64,000 bases of DNA from Melastoma dodecandrum (GCA_029817715.1 JARUPY010000539.1:6795501-6859500), one strand, 5' to 3'. Shown: positions 53,335 to 64,000, counted from the first letter of the stretch. Made by a program: numbers and translations. The notes: a model not told the origin generated them from the sequence alone.

Positions 53335-54489
53335 ATGGAGGGCCGAGATGGCTTGAGCATGAAGAGGTGTGCGAAGAAGCCATCTGACCTGCCGGAAGAA
53401 ATTTTAGGGGACATTCTCTGCCGCCTGCCGGTGAGATCCCTGGTTCGATTCAGGTGTGTGTCCAGATCGTGGAACTCTCTGCTATCGAGCCACGCCTTCA
53501 TCAAGGCACATCTCAAACGCTCCTCGGAATTACATGCCTACGATCTCGTAAAGTTCAACAACTCGGCCAAGTCGAGACTTGTGATTTGTGGTGTTAGCAG
53601 CAACGAAATTAAGAACCTTGGTGATTGTTGCTTGTTGGATCAGAAGATATTCCAGAGGTTCGATCTGATTGATTCATGCAACGGCGTCTTGTGTCTATCT
53701 ACCTTCCAGAAGGACAGCCCAGGCAACTCGAGCATAATCTTGTATAACCCGTCGATCAGGGAATACAAGGTTCTGCCACAGCCCTCATCCGGGTTGTCTG
53801 AGTTCATTGGTTTTGGGCTGGACATATCGACTGGCTATCTCGACGACCTGAAAATCATCAACGTGAAGCTCACTCTTGGCACGTACCCGAACCTATCATC
53901 AAAAGTGGAGGTTTACAGTGCGAGGAAGAACTCGTGGAAGCAGCTCGGAGATGTCTTCCCAATGAGGCAGACAATGTTCTTAGGAAAGCAAGTGTTGTTT
54001 GACAAGTACATCTGCTGGTGCCCTTACGCACGCTTACGATGCCAGGTCTTTGAGTCGAAGCTACTAATGTATGATCTTGTCAGAGAGTCATTCAGCGAGA
54101 TGGTGCTTCCCAGCACAATGCCACTCGAGAAGAAGTATGTTATGTTGCTGGACGGGTTCCTGTCTATCATAGCGTGTAACTTGGAGTCACGATGTTGTGA
54201 TGTGTGGGCCATTAAAGACTTATCGATTCCGGAGTCATGGACAATGTTGTACACGATCAAGGATGCCACAAATGATATTTTCAACTACCGGCCGCTCGGG
54301 TCCACGTGCTCAGGGAACATTATCTTTGTGAGATGCTTCAGCAGCGAACAGGGCTATGATTCACCCAAAGATCTCGTCTCATACAAAAGAGAGAGCGGAT
54401 GGTTTGAAGACCTCAATCTCGAGGTGGATTCCTTTTATAGCAGTCGGCTAGTCAGATATGTCGACAGTATCAACTTCCCGTCTTATTAA
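53335..54489 (+). CDS. F-box protein with F-box-associated (FBA) domain
   Basis: A single-exon 384-residue protein. The F-box is at about residues 17-60 (DLPEEILGDILCRLPVRSL, FRCVSRSWNSLL). The associated domain follows with the usual words SCNGVLCLS, ILYNPSIREYKVLP, FGLDISTGYLDDLKI, VEVYSARKNSWKQL, LMYDLVRESFSEM and CDVWAIKDL. Family role: substrate-recognition subunit of SCF (SKP1-CUL1-F-box) ubiquitin ligases; the target is unknown. The start codon follows a TATATATA box by about 46 bases. The length is normal for FBA-type F-box proteins. Confidence 0.9.
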   Translation: MEGRDGLSMKRCAKKPSDLPEEILGDILCRLPVRSLVRFRCVSRSWNSLLSSHAFIKAHLKRSSELHAYDLVKFNNSAKSRLVICGVSSNEIKNLGDCCLLDQKIFQRFDLIDSCNGVLCLSTFQKDSPGNSSIILYNPSIREYKVLPQPSSGLSEFIGFGLDISTGYLDDLKIINVKLTLGTYPNLSSKVEVYSARKNSWKQLGDVFPMRQTMFLGKQVLFDKYICWCPYARLRCQVFESKLLMYDLVRESFSEMVLPSTMPLEKKYVMLLDGFLSIIACNLESRCCDVWAIKDLSIPESWTMLYTIKDATNDIFNYRPLGSTCSGNIIFVRCFSSEQGYDSPKDLVSYKRESGWFEDLNLEVDSFYSSRLVRYVDSINFPSY

Positions 54490-54567
54490 CGCACAATGTA
54501 GTGCCCGAGGCCCAGTTTCTTCATCCTTCTTTCCGACTATTCTGGATAAACTTCCATCGATATCACT

Positions 54568-55740
54568 TCAGCTGGCAGCCGCAGTTGCTCCAACAGATTT
54601 GGCAAGTTCCTCGAGAAGTTCCTTCTGCTCCATTGCAGCAGAAGCTGGAGAAAACCATAAGACGATACAGTCGTGAAACCAATACAGATCACAGCAATCA
54701 CAAATGAAATGCTTGTGTCCTAGATAGATACAGGTTGTATACATAAAACCTACCTGCACGGCACTCTCAGTATCTCCATTCAGAAAAGACATCGGCTCGT
54801 AGTTTTGTGTTCAATCGATGGTCTGTCGCCCTGTTGTCCTGCAAAAATAGAATACCGATATAAGTTGATGTCTTGACCTCTGTCCCATCTCTGCAGGTGC
54901 TTTAAGGGTCTCCAATTAATGCAAAGCGAAAAGGTTTGCACCCAATAAGTTCGTACAACTCGGGAGAACAAGATGAGTTTGTTCCAACCTCGTTATTGTA
55001 GGTCCTTACTTTTTCTGCCCGAGCTCCGGTACCGACCTGCAGCTGGAGGAAGAGTTCTCAGTTATGATAATAGAAAATCGAGAGGTGTTTTTTAATATAA
55101 TGGACGATGAATGAATTGGCTAAACCTGCATTCTTTGATTTCTCTGTTTCTCCTGTTGCTCCCTTGCTATTATCTCGTATCTACAAGAACAGTATCTCAC
55201 GACAGAAACCAAAACGAATTTGATCGAGTCAGTTCCAAAGATGCTTATTGCATACAGTTTTTACCCGAAGCAGCTGCGTAGCATGGCTTCTGTTATGAAG
55301 TTGGGTCCTCTCTTCAGTACAAAAAATGCGTGTCCCGGTCAGTTTATGAAATAGGTCAACGGCTGCTCAACCTTAGTTACATTCTGTACTGCATCCATGA
55401 TTCGAGCATATGATAAATTCTCGTATTAGTATGTATAAAAAGGAAACATAATCATTAACATTAAAAGGGATACTGTGATCCAGTGATTGTATGATCTAAC
55501 TAAGAATAAACAGAGAGTATAGATGCTTTAAATAAGAGCGATCAAGCATGCACGCATCTGAAATTATTTTGCAGGAACTGGCAGAAGCATTAACATGGTA
55601 TACTGCCACGAGAAGAGCTAACTGATGATTGCCAGGAAGTTACAACTGCACACTTCAAAAGATTTGAAACACCATTTTACCTCTCTACCTTCAAGCATAA
55701 TGTTTCTTGCATCGAGTGGATCACTGGGAAGAAGTAGCAT
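54568..55740 (-). pseudogene. Chloroplast-type peptide chain release factor 1 (PrfA/APG3-like), decayed remnant
   Basis: Pieces on the minus strand appear in the right order: 55740-55680 (LLPSDPLDARNIMLEGRE), 55400-55265 ([27 protein letters not shown], then ATQLLR), 55193-55135 (YEIIAREQQEKQRNQRMQ), about 55037-54990 (VGTGARAEKVRTYNNE), about 54842-54755 (RATDHR; MSFLNGDTESAVQ in another frame) and 54640-54568 (MEQKELLEELAKSVGATAAA, stop). The whole central domain with the GGDEA block is absent, and the catalytic GGQ is changed to AVQ. One-base frame breaks occur near 55376 and near 54800. Several splice borders survive. Working RF1 releases peptides at UAA/UAG on organelle ribosomes. This copy cannot. 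Confidence 0.8.
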
Positions 55741-55904
55741 CTACAGTCGTATAACGAGAAATTCAACAAAATAACAAAGGGGAAACTTTTGGCTACTTAT
55801 AAAAAGGACTGTTCGTGATGTTGGCATGGTTAATGGACGGATCATGCATAACAATTGACAGCTACAGAATTAACAGGAACAGCATTGAACCAGAGTGATA
55901 CTTA

Positions 55905-56760
55905 TACATGCAATTCTGTTTTCCAGACTTTCAAAGGGCCTTTTTGATCTTTCCAGGAGAGATACCGCCCCTTATGTAAGCCGGATAATGAGAGCGTCCA
56001 ACATGTATTTAGGGACTGTCCATTTGCACAGGTTGTAAGGGGAACTTTTCCTAATCCACCGCAGATATAGGGAACCTTCAGCACACCAGCTCCTGAATGG
56101 CTAAAACACAATTAAAAGCCTCAGATCCAACCAAAAAACACAAGGAGTACAATGGAATATCCTCTATACAACCATCATCTGGAACCTCTATCCGAGAAGG
56201 AACAGGTACATTTTTTACAACGAGAATCCCCAAAAGGACCTGGAAGAAACGGTACTAGAAGCGACGTCGAAAATACAAGCTTTGCTCTCCACAGAGAAGC
56301 TTAGCGTGTGCACACGGGATCCGAACTCTGGTCTGGACGCCTTCAGATGAACTCTCCTACACCCTTAACACAGATACGGCCACAGGAAACGCCTTAGTCA
56401 AGACTGGACTAGGGGGATTGATTGGAGACAAACTTGAGAATTGTATAAGTGGCTTTTGCAAGAAAGTAGCCTCTACTAACAACCTCTTTGCTGAACCACT
56501 AGCTCTATATGAAGGGCTACTACTTGCAAAAAACCGACATCTACAGTAAATAGTTGTGCAGATAGACTTGGAGCTGGTAGCCAAATGCATCTCAGGGAAA
56601 TTGACTTGCTCTAACCTAATTCGTCTAACAATTAACAAATGCAGGTTGCTATTAAGTAGCTTCCGAAGCTCGTCCATCAATAACGTGACTGATAGGCTGG
56701 CGGTGATGGCATTTTATCAGGGTCAAGCTTTTGCTACTTTTGGATATCCACCTGACCGGC
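55905..56760 (+). mobile_element. L1-type LINE 3' fragment (zf-RVT and RNase H remnants)
   Basis: At about 55955-56050 the plus strand reads LCKPDNESVQHVFRDCPFAQ, the zinc-knuckle after plant LINE reverse transcriptases. From about 56358 it reads LNTDTATGNALVKTGLGGLI, then FAEPLALYEGLLLAKNR, the plant LINE RNase H domain with NTD and E of the active site. A stop follows at about 56548, then QIDLELVAKCISG. Several stops and frame changes show it is dead. The 5' part, including the reverse transcriptase, is missing, and the 3' end is not defined. Confidence 0.7.
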
Positions 56761-57188
56761 ATTTGGGCATTTCATGTTTGGAAATGCCTCAAAACGCTTT
56801 TGGAGAATGGTTGCACTAAGTTGATCTAATGAATCCTTTATTTACCAGAAAAAAGATGCAGAAACCAGCCAAGTGAATAAGAAGGAAACCTTAATCTTCT
56901 TCTCTAGCTCCTGCAGCTCAGTTTTAGAAGACTATTTCAGAATCAATCATTTCGGCCATATCCTAGTCTTTGTCGCCTTTCTTCCTTTGCCAAAGCTGGG
57001 GTGATAAGTTCACGGAAACGATAACATCACCTTCAAAATCATCGAGACTTAGAACAAGCCAACCAAGGAGCAAACCCCCTCCTCTCCCCCCCCTCCCCCC
57101 CGCGCGGGACCACCACATTTCCAAGACAACTCAAGTATTACCTCGTCAAGCTCCGACATGGACTGTGCTAGCTTTTGATACTTGCTAG
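56761..57188. other. Gap before the Athila-like element
   Basis: About 430 bases of mixed sequence with a CCCCTCC/CCCCCC run at about 57075-57105. No gene is seen. Confidence 0.5.
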
Positions 57189-58302
57189 TGTTGGAAACAA
57201 CATACCTATGATTTGTTAGATTTGTAAAATATTGCGCTTATTGCATATTATTTCTTGTTATTTTACATTATTATCGAGAATTGGGATACTGCCGAATTTT
57301 GGGTTTATTTCAGATAAAAACGGAAACAAGAAGATTTCGGTATATCTACAAAGATTCTAGACAAAGGGAAAGACTTGAAGGACACGTGGGAGGAGGATTA
57401 ATTGAAGAAAAAATATTTTATCCCAGATTTTCAGAGATTCTCTAGGCTTTATTTTCTTTAGGACAATAAAAGGACTTTGTTCCTTAAGACTAGGAGAGGA
57501 GACGGAGGAGGATTCAACCAGAGGGAGAAGAAGGGAGTTAGCTTATTGTTTTAGGATGCTTTTCGTTTATTTGAATTGTGTCTCGAAAACAATGTCCGGC
57601 TAAACTTTCTTTGCTAGGATTATGTTGAACCGAATTGCGTAGTTGAATTTCCTGAACTTGTTTTAGAACAAATTTGTGCTTTGGATGTTTATTTATTTCG
57701 TTTGATCTTAATGCATGCAATTTGTCTGATCACCGAATTGTATTGATTTGTTATCCTAATATAAACTCGGGAGAGGAATTTTAGGAGAGAACGAGAACGA
57801 AATAACCTTGGTTAATATCGCGGGAGCGAATTGGCTAGTAAGTAGTATCGGGAGATATACTTCTAGGTAACCGATAAAGGATTGAATCTTAATGTGTTCT
57901 GGCCTTCGTAATTCACTATAGGGATATAGGTTTATGGTGGTTTAGAATAATTATTTGTAAACTCGGGAGAGGCACTTAGGGTCATAAGAATCCGGTTAGT
58001 AAACAAAATTAGTATAAATTTGGGATAAACGAGTGAAAGGGGTTTAACGAAAGAAGGAGGGGATACCTGATCTAAGGCTTTTCCGTCTATTGAATTCAGA
58101 ATCTTTGCTTTGATATTTATTTCTTGCTAGTTTAATTTTCAGATTTAAAAACTCAATTTTTCGTATTTGCTTGGCTACATAAAAATTGCAATTGTGTATG
58201 CTAAAGGATTTTAATTGCTATCCTCGTGGGAACGATAACTCTACTCATTACTATATTACTTGTTGCGATCCGTATACTTGCGGTGTGCGAATTCTGCGAT
58301 CA
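57189..58302 (+). repeat. 5' LTR of the Athila-like element
   Basis: It ends GCGATCA two bases before AGTTTTTGGCGCC. The left limit is uncertain: TGTTGG at 57189 or TGATTTG at 57209 (the latter pairs TGAT with the final ATCA). The length is about 1.1 kb, usual for Athila. A promoter-like AATAAAAGG lies at about 57466. Confidence 0.65.
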
Positions 58303-58308
58303 AGTTTT

Positions 58309-58326
58309 TGGCGCCGTTGCCGGGGA
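58309..58326 (+). other. Primer-binding site
   Basis: TGGCGCCGTTGCCGGGGA, a tRNA-primer site found just after the 5' LTR in Athila-type and related plant gypsy elements. Confidence 0.75.
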
Positions 58327-58409
58327 TAGATTTTAGAATCTTTTACTTGCTACGAAAGCAATTTGTGTTGACCAAGTAGTTTAATTTTTTCTCTCTCTTT
58401 TTCAGGTGT

Positions 58410-60671
58410 ATGCGCCGCTCGCACAGCGAGGATTTATTCGCGTTCGATCCTGAGATTGAGAGGACATTTCGAGCACTCAGAAGGAGTCAACGGAGCACGA
58501 TGGCAGACATAAATCTGAACAATGGAAATAACAACCAGATTCAACAAGTTGATCCGCCAGCTCCGAGAAGGACGATGCGAGACTTCGCTCAACCTACTCC
58601 CCATGAGCCCACCAGATTTCTTCGTCCAGCAATTCAGGCTCAGAATTTTGAGATCAAGCCGTCCATACTCCACATGATTGAGAACTCTAGTTTTGGAGGC
58701 TTGTCAAACGAAGACCCTCACTGGCACCTCACTCGATTCGAGGATTTATGCGACACGTTTAGATGCAATGGAGTGTCAGCCGAGGCAGTCCGAATGAGAT
58801 TGTTTCCGTTTTCGTTACGGGACAAGGCTCGATCATGGCTTTATTCCTTGCCGGAAGAGGCAGTCCGATCATGGGAGGATCTTTCGAAGCTATTCTTGGC
58901 CAAATACTTCCCACCGAGCCGAACCGTAAGGATCAGGAACGAGATCACAACTTTTCGTCAACATTCAACTGAATCCATGTATGAAGCTTGGGAGCGTTTC
59001 AAAGAATTATTACGTCTATGCCCACACCATGAGATCCCAAAGTGGATGCTCGTGCAAAGCTTCTACGATGGTTTGGCAGATCAGCTTCAATCCATAGTAG
59101 ATTCTGCTGCAGGAGGAACTTTGATGAACAAGACACCTGAGGAATCCTTGGAATTGTTCGAACAAATTGCCAACAACGGTCAGCGGAAAACATTAACAAG
59201 AGGAGTCGCCGGGCTGCATCAAATGGATACAATGACATCTATAAACGCTCAGCTTGAGCAACTCACCCGGGAAGTCGCTGCTCTCCGAACTCCAAAATCG
59301 GTATCTAATAACATGTATTATGATGTGCAGGCAGATGAGGACCAGGTAGAAGCACCAGAAGTAAATTATGTAGGCTCCAATCCACGGAACAACCCGTTTT
59401 CCAACACCTACAATCCTGGATGGAGAAATCACCCAAACTTCTCATGGAGAAATAACACAGGGCCACAAGAACCAAGTCAACCGAGGATGAATCAGCCTCC
59501 TGGTTTTACGACCACGAAACAGCCACCTGCAGGTGAGAATAGGCCTAATGTTGATGAATTACTAACCCGGTTGCTTGCCAGTCAGGAGGAGACCCGGAAA
59601 CAACAAGAGGAGGTTCAAAAACGTCAAGAGATGATCCTGAAGGACCATGCTACATCCATTAAACAATTGGAAGTGCAAATGGGGCAAATTGCAAGTTCTA
59701 TCACCAGCAGACCATATGGAATTTTACCAAGTAACACCGAGGTAAATCCTAAAAGAGAACATTGCAACGCCGTCACCCTTCGCAATGGTCGTGATTTCGA
59801 AGAAGCCTTCGAAAAGATGGAGGTGGAGAAGGAACAAGCTAGAGAGAAGCGCCACAAACAGAAAACAAGCGAAGGAGGAGGCGAGACAAATGATAAGGGG
59901 CCGACCGATGAAGCAACCACAAAGGTACACACCTCGAAACCACCATTTGTATCTAAAATTCCATTTCCGCAAAGGCTTAAAAAATCTACTGACGAGCATC
60001 AATTCAGGAAGTTTCTAGATGTTTTTAAGCAATTGCAGATTAATATTCCATTTGCGGAAGCTTTGGAACAAATGCCCAAATATGCCAAATTCATGAAGGA
60101 GGTGTTATCAAGAAAGAGAAGAATCGGTGAGCATGAGACAATTGCACTTACTGAGGAGTGCAGTGCCATATTGAAAAAGAAGCTACCACCGAAATTAAAG
60201 AACCCAGGTAAGTTCACTATCCCCTGTAGCATTGGAACTCAATTTTCATGTTATGCCCTCTGTGATTTAGGTGCAAGCATCAATTTGATGCCATTTTCCA
60301 TCTTTGAGAAGTTGAACATTGGGGAGGTAAAACCGACATCTTTAACTTTGCAATTAGCTGATCGGTCTTACACTTATCCAAAGGGCGTAATTGAAAACGT
60401 GCTGGTAAAGGTTGATAAATTTATTTTCCCAGCTGACTTTGTCATTTTAGATTATGAAGAAGATCGAGAAATTCCAATCATATTGGGAAGAACTTTCTTA
60501 GCCACAGGACGAACTTTGATTGACGTACAAAAGGGCGAACTTACCATGCGCGTCCATGATCAAGAGGTAACTTTTAACATATGTAATGCCATGAGTATTC
60601 CTAACGAGATTGATGAATGCAGCTTCGTGGACGTGAACGATGAAATCTTGTGTGGAGACTTGTTTGAATAA
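58410..60671 (+). CDS. gag and protease polyprotein of the Athila-like element
   Basis: A 753-residue open frame. The gag part (about residues 90-270) contains DPHWHLTRFEDLCDTFRCNG, RLFPFSLRDKARSWLYSLP and LAKYFPPSRT. A Gln/Glu/Lys-rich linker with coiled-coil character follows (QEETRKQQEEVQKRQEMILK). The aspartic protease has its active site as CDLGASINLMP at residues 618-628 and the second strand FVILDYEED, IPIILGRTFLATG. Asp-Leu-Gly in place of Asp-Ser/Thr-Gly is usual in Athila. It ends at a TAA (60669-60671), and the next coding block continues in the same frame three bases later. Confidence 0.88.
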   Translation: MRRSHSEDLFAFDPEIERTFRALRRSQRSTMADINLNNGNNNQIQQVDPPAPRRTMRDFAQPTPHEPTRFLRPAIQAQNFEIKPSILHMIENSSFGGLSNEDPHWHLTRFEDLCDTFRCNGVSAEAVRMRLFPFSLRDKARSWLYSLPEEAVRSWEDLSKLFLAKYFPPSRTVRIRNEITTFRQHSTESMYEAWERFKELLRLCPHHEIPKWMLVQSFYDGLADQLQSIVDSAAGGTLMNKTPEESLELFEQIANNGQRKTLTRGVAGLHQMDTMTSINAQLEQLTREVAALRTPKSVSNNMYYDVQADEDQVEAPEVNYVGSNPRNNPFSNTYNPGWRNHPNFSWRNNTGPQEPSQPRMNQPPGFTTTKQPPAGENRPNVDELLTRLLASQEETRKQQEEVQKRQEMILKDHATSIKQLEVQMGQIASSITSRPYGILPSNTEVNPKREHCNAVTLRNGRDFEEAFEKMEVEKEQAREKRHKQKTSEGGGETNDKGPTDEATTKVHTSKPPFVSKIPFPQRLKKSTDEHQFRKFLDVFKQLQINIPFAEALEQMPKYAKFMKEVLSRKRRIGEHETIALTEECSAILKKKLPPKLKNPGKFTIPCSIGTQFSCYALCDLGASINLMPFSIFEKLNIGEVKPTSLTLQLADRSYTYPKGVIENVLVKVDKFIFPADFVILDYEEDREIPIILGRTFLATGRTLIDVQKGELTMRVHDQEVTFNICNAMSIPNEIDECSFVDVNDEILCGDLFE

Positions 60672-60674
60672 TAC

Positions 60675-63600
60675 GTGCGTGCACCAATCGAAGAGTGGCC
60701 ACAAGAGGATGAACCGGAATGTGTTGTAAATAAGAGTGATGAAGCTGAGATAGAGCAAGCTGCATATATGCGTTATATGCCACGGGTTGAACCATTGGAA
60801 CGCCCCATCTCTGCTGTAAAACCATCAATAGAAGAGCCGCCGAAGTTAGAACTTAAACCGCTACCGGAGCACCTGAGGTATTCATTTTTAGGTTCAGCCA
60901 GTACTCTTCCAGTTATTATTTCTGCTGCATTATCTAACAAACAGGAAGATGAACTATTGCAAGTGCTTCGAGAACACAAAACAGCTCTTGGATGGAGCAT
61001 CGCAGACATTAAGGGAATTAGTCATGCGATATGCATGCACAAGATCAGGCTTGAAGACAACAAGAAAGCTTCGATCGAGCAACAGAGGAGGCTCAACCCG
61101 AATATGAAAGAGGTGGTAAGAAAAGAAATAATAAAGTGGTTAGATGCAGGAATCATATACCCCATCTCAGACAGTTCGTGGGTGAGTCCAATTCAGTGTG
61201 TTCCAAAGAAAGGTGGCATGACTGTGGTGGAAAACGAAAAGAACGAGCTCATCCCAATGCGAACAGTCACCGGTTGGAGAGTTCGCATGGATTATCGGAA
61301 ACTAAATGCAGCCACCTGCAAAGATCATTTTCCTTTACCTTTTATTGTTAGATGCTTGATCGATTGGCTGTAAAAAGTTTATATTGTTTTCTTGATGGAT
61401 ATTCAAGTTACAACCAAATCGCAATCGCACCAGAGGACCAGGAAAAGACAACCTTCACCTGCCCTTATGGAACGTTCGCCTTCCGCCAGATGCCTTTCGG
61501 ATTGTGTAACGCACCTGCCACTTTCAAAGGTGCATGACTGCAATTTTTTCTGATATGATCGAACAAAGTATTGAAGTATTTATGGATGATTTCTCTGTTT
61601 TTGGATTATCTTTCGAGAATTGCCTTGATAATTTATCTGCGGTGCTTACTCGATGCGAAGAAACTAATCTTGTTCTCAATTGGGAGAAATGTCACTTTAT
61701 GGTTCGTGAAGGAATTGTTTTAGGCCACCGAATTTCAGAAAGCGAAATTGAAGTCGACAAAGCTAAGGTGGAAACAATTGAACGCTTACCACCACCTTTA
61801 TCTATGAAGGGAGTGCGTAGTTTTCTTGGCCATGCAGGTTTTTATAGAAGATTTATCAAGGATTTCTCCAAGATAACGAAACCACTTTGCAACCTGCTGG
61901 AGAAGGATACCGCCTTCGTATTTGATGGCAAATGCATGGAGGCATTCATAGAGCTTAAAAAGAGGTTAGTTTCTGCACCAATTATTGTTGCACCAGATTG
62001 GTCAATGCCTTTTGAGCTAATGTGTAATGCAAGTGACTTTGTCGTGGGAGTTGTGCTTGATCTGAAGAAAGATAAGGTATTTCATGTAATTTATTATTCC
62101 TGTAAAACCTTGGATAGTGCACAGGTAAACTACAGAACAATGGAGAAAGAAATGTTACCCATAGTTCATGCTTCTGATAAATTCAAATCTTATCTTATTA
62201 GATCGAAAGTCATTGTACACACTGACCATGCAGTAATAAAATACTTAATTTCAAAGGCTGATGCAAAACCGCGACTAATCCGATGGGTGCTACTGCTTCA
62301 AGAATTCAATCTTGAGATTGTGGACAGGAAAGGAGCAGACAATCAGGTGGCAGACCATTTATCAAGGCTAGAAAACGACAACAGGATCCCAGACGAAACA
62401 CTTATAAATGATGCGTTTCCTGACGAACAACTGTTTGGGGTTGATGTGGCTACACCATGGTATGCTGATTACGTGAACTACATTGTAGCTGATATTCTAC
62501 CACCGGATCAGTCATACCAACAAAGGAAAAGGTTTTTACATGATGTTAGATATTACTTTTGGGATGAACCGCTTTTATTCAAAAAGTGTGCAGATCAAAT
62601 CATTCGAAGGTGTGTACCGGAGGAGGAAATGCAGAAGATATTGGAACAGTGCCACGCGTCACCTTATGGTGGGCACCACGGTGGCCACAAAACCGCGGCA
62701 AAGGTTCTTCAATCAGGTTTTTTCTGGCCATCATTATTTAAGGATGCACACCAATTTGTTGCTTATTGTGATCGTTGTCAACGTGTTGGTAATATATCTC
62801 GCCGCGATGAAATGCCTTTGAAAAATATTTTAGAGGTTGAAATTTTTTATGTGTGGGGGATTGATTTCATGGGACCATTCGTTGAATCGTTTAGAAACCG
62901 GTATATTCTCGTAGCGGTGGATTACGTGTCTAAAAATGGGGAGAAGCAATTGCCTACTAACAATACTAGTGGAGTTTTGAAGTTTCTAAAGCAGATATTC
63001 ACACGATTCGGGACACCACGTGCAATAATAAGTGACGGAGGTTCACACTTCTGTAGCGCCAAATTCAATGCCCTCATGAAGAAATATGGCGTGAATCACA
63101 AAGTAGCATTGGCCTATCATCCTCAGACGAGTGGCCAAGTTGAGGTATCCAACAGAGAAATCAAAAAAATCTTGGAAAAGACGGTTAGCCTAAATCGGAA
63201 GGATTGGTCGCGTAAATTGGATGATGCTTTATGGACTTATAGGACGGCTTACAAGACACCGATTGGGACCTCACCGTACAAATTGGTTTACGAGAAAGCG
63301 TATCACTTCCCCGTTGAGCTAGAGCACAAAGCGTTTTGGGCGATCCAGAAGCTTAATCTTGATCTTGAAATTGCAGGTAAACGACGATTACTTCAACTCG
63401 ATGAACTTGAAGAATTTCGGCTAGATGCATATGAGAATTCCAGGATCTATAAAGATAAAACGAAGAAATGGCATGACCAACGCATCAAAGATCGACAGTT
63501 CAAACCAGGCCAGCTCGTTTTACTTTTTAACTCACGTTTAAAATTGTTTCCTGGCAAATTGAAATCTCGTTGGTCAGGGCCGTTCAAGATTACCCAAGTG

Positions 63601-63735
63601 TTTCCGTATGGAGCTCTTGAATTGGAGAGGTTGAACGACCAAGGTAAGTTCAAAGTAAATGCAAGTAGAGTGAAGCTCTATTTGGGAGGAAATGTCGATC
63701 AAGGACAATCGACATTGTTGATGAGCGAAGCATGA
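60675..63735 (+). pseudogene. pol (RT, RNase H, integrase) of the Athila-like element, disrupted
   Basis: Three open blocks. 60675-61373 holds the RT start (VVRKEIIKWLDAGIIYPISD, VPKKGG). 61352-61537 continues RT (LDGYSSYNQIAIAPEDQEKT). 61534-63735 holds the rest: RT motif FMDD at 61579-61590, RNase H, the H-H-C-C integrase finger ([14 protein letters not shown]), the integrase core Asp (GIDFMGPF), Asp (SDGGSHF) and Glu (QVEVSNRE), and a C-terminal tail. One-base losses separate the blocks near 61345 and near 61529. In RNase H the usual catalytic Asp of the CDAS motif reads CNAS. With the upstream in-frame TAA this gives at least three lesions, so the copy is dead by itself. Confidence 0.88.
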
Positions 63736-64000
63736 TTACTTGAGAACGTCAAGCCGAGGACGTAAAATCAAGCGCTTCTTGGGAGGCAACCCAAGTTCTT
63801 TCGTATTTTTTTCGTTTTTCGTAGGTCTAGTTACTTTCATTTTGATTGGTATTTCAATTTAATGTCTTCTATTGTCTCATTTAGTGGTGAAAAGCAGAAA
63901 AGTCGGCCAGCTGCATCGCAGACGGATGGGAAGTCACAGAAACTTTGTGCTGTTGCACGGAAATTTCGTGCAGCTGCACTGACTGGAGCACAGAACCACA
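63736..64000 (+). other. Post-pol internal region of the Athila-like element
   Basis: Contains the characteristic GTCAAGCCGAGGACG and CTTGGGAGGCAACCCAAG, then AT-rich sequence. No open frame or polypurine tract before the window edge. Confidence 0.6.

Larger units (their letters stand above)
57189..64000 (+). mobile_element. Athila-like Ty3/gypsy LTR retrotransposon, 5' part
   Basis: The LTR (to 58302) is followed by a primer-binding site, gag-protease and pol in the order RT, RNase H, integrase, as in Ty3/gypsy. The wording of the RT and integrase ([56 protein letters not shown]) and a conserved block after pol (GTCAAGCCGAGGACG, CTTGGGAGGCAACCCAAG) match the Athila group. The right LTR and any envelope-like ORF lie outside the window. 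Pol is interrupted by one stop and two frameshifts, so this copy is not autonomous. Confidence 0.88.

Noticed and set aside
1..64000. CRISPR arrays, tRNA and rRNA genes, known plant miRNA precursors
   Set aside because: No regularly spaced repeats, no cloverleaf-like segments with B-box sequence, and none of the common mature miRNA sequences I looked for by eye. A proper covariance-model scan was not possible.

Overview
This 64-kb window is nuclear DNA from a flowering plant, most likely a core eudicot. The evidence is plant-specific gene families (PLS-DYW pentatricopeptide repeat, OVATE, SMXL, ECT/YTH, plant nucleoporin NUP1), short AT-rich GT-AG introns, long AT-rich intergenic DNA, and hAT, Athila-type gypsy and L1-type elements. 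The species cannot be fixed from the sequence alone.

Layout. 0-1.3 kb: first exon of a DIVARICATA-like MYB gene (minus strand) running off the left edge. 1.3-5.8 kb: two hAT-type DNA transposons side by side, an almost complete 3.5-kb element with a transposase gene and a 730-bp non-coding element. Each has a perfect 8-bp target duplication and they share the same 12-bp terminal motif. 9.6-21.5 kb: a gene-rich block on the plus strand with an editing-type PPR protein, a small EAR/zinc-ribbon protein, an OVATE family repressor and an SMXL3-like protein. 21.5-27.6 kb: gene-poor DNA with simple repeats and an LTR-like stretch. 27.6-35.1 kb: a broken Nudix hydrolase gene, an atypical bZIP gene and a GT14 glycosyltransferase. 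36.7-40.3 kb: two 5' halves of a gypsy-type retroelement fused as a large imperfect inverted repeat. 41.6-54.5 kb: glutaredoxin-like protein, YTH m6A reader (ECT), nucleoporin NUP1/NUP136 and an F-box protein. 54.6-56.8 kb: a decayed chloroplast-type release factor 1 gene and an L1-type LINE tail. 57.2 kb to the right edge: the LTR, gag-protease and pol of an Athila-like gypsy element, interrupted by one stop and two frameshifts.

The cellular genes are individually transcribed and are not an operon or cluster. Several act in gene expression: MYB, OFP, SMXL and bZIP in transcriptional control, PPR in organelle RNA editing, ECT in m6A-RNA reading, and NUP1 in nuclear export. Gene order appears to keep pieces of an old eudicot block: MYB-PPR-OFP resembles Arabidopsis At5g04760-At5g04820, OFP-SMXL3 resembles At3g52540-At3g52490, and Nudix...NUP1 resembles At3g10620-At3g10650. 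The locus names are from memory and need checking.

I found no CRISPR array, tRNA, rRNA or biosynthetic cluster, and no convincing new molecular system. The most unusual structures are the inverted retroelement pair, the two hAT elements with a common end, and the two recognisable host pseudogenes.
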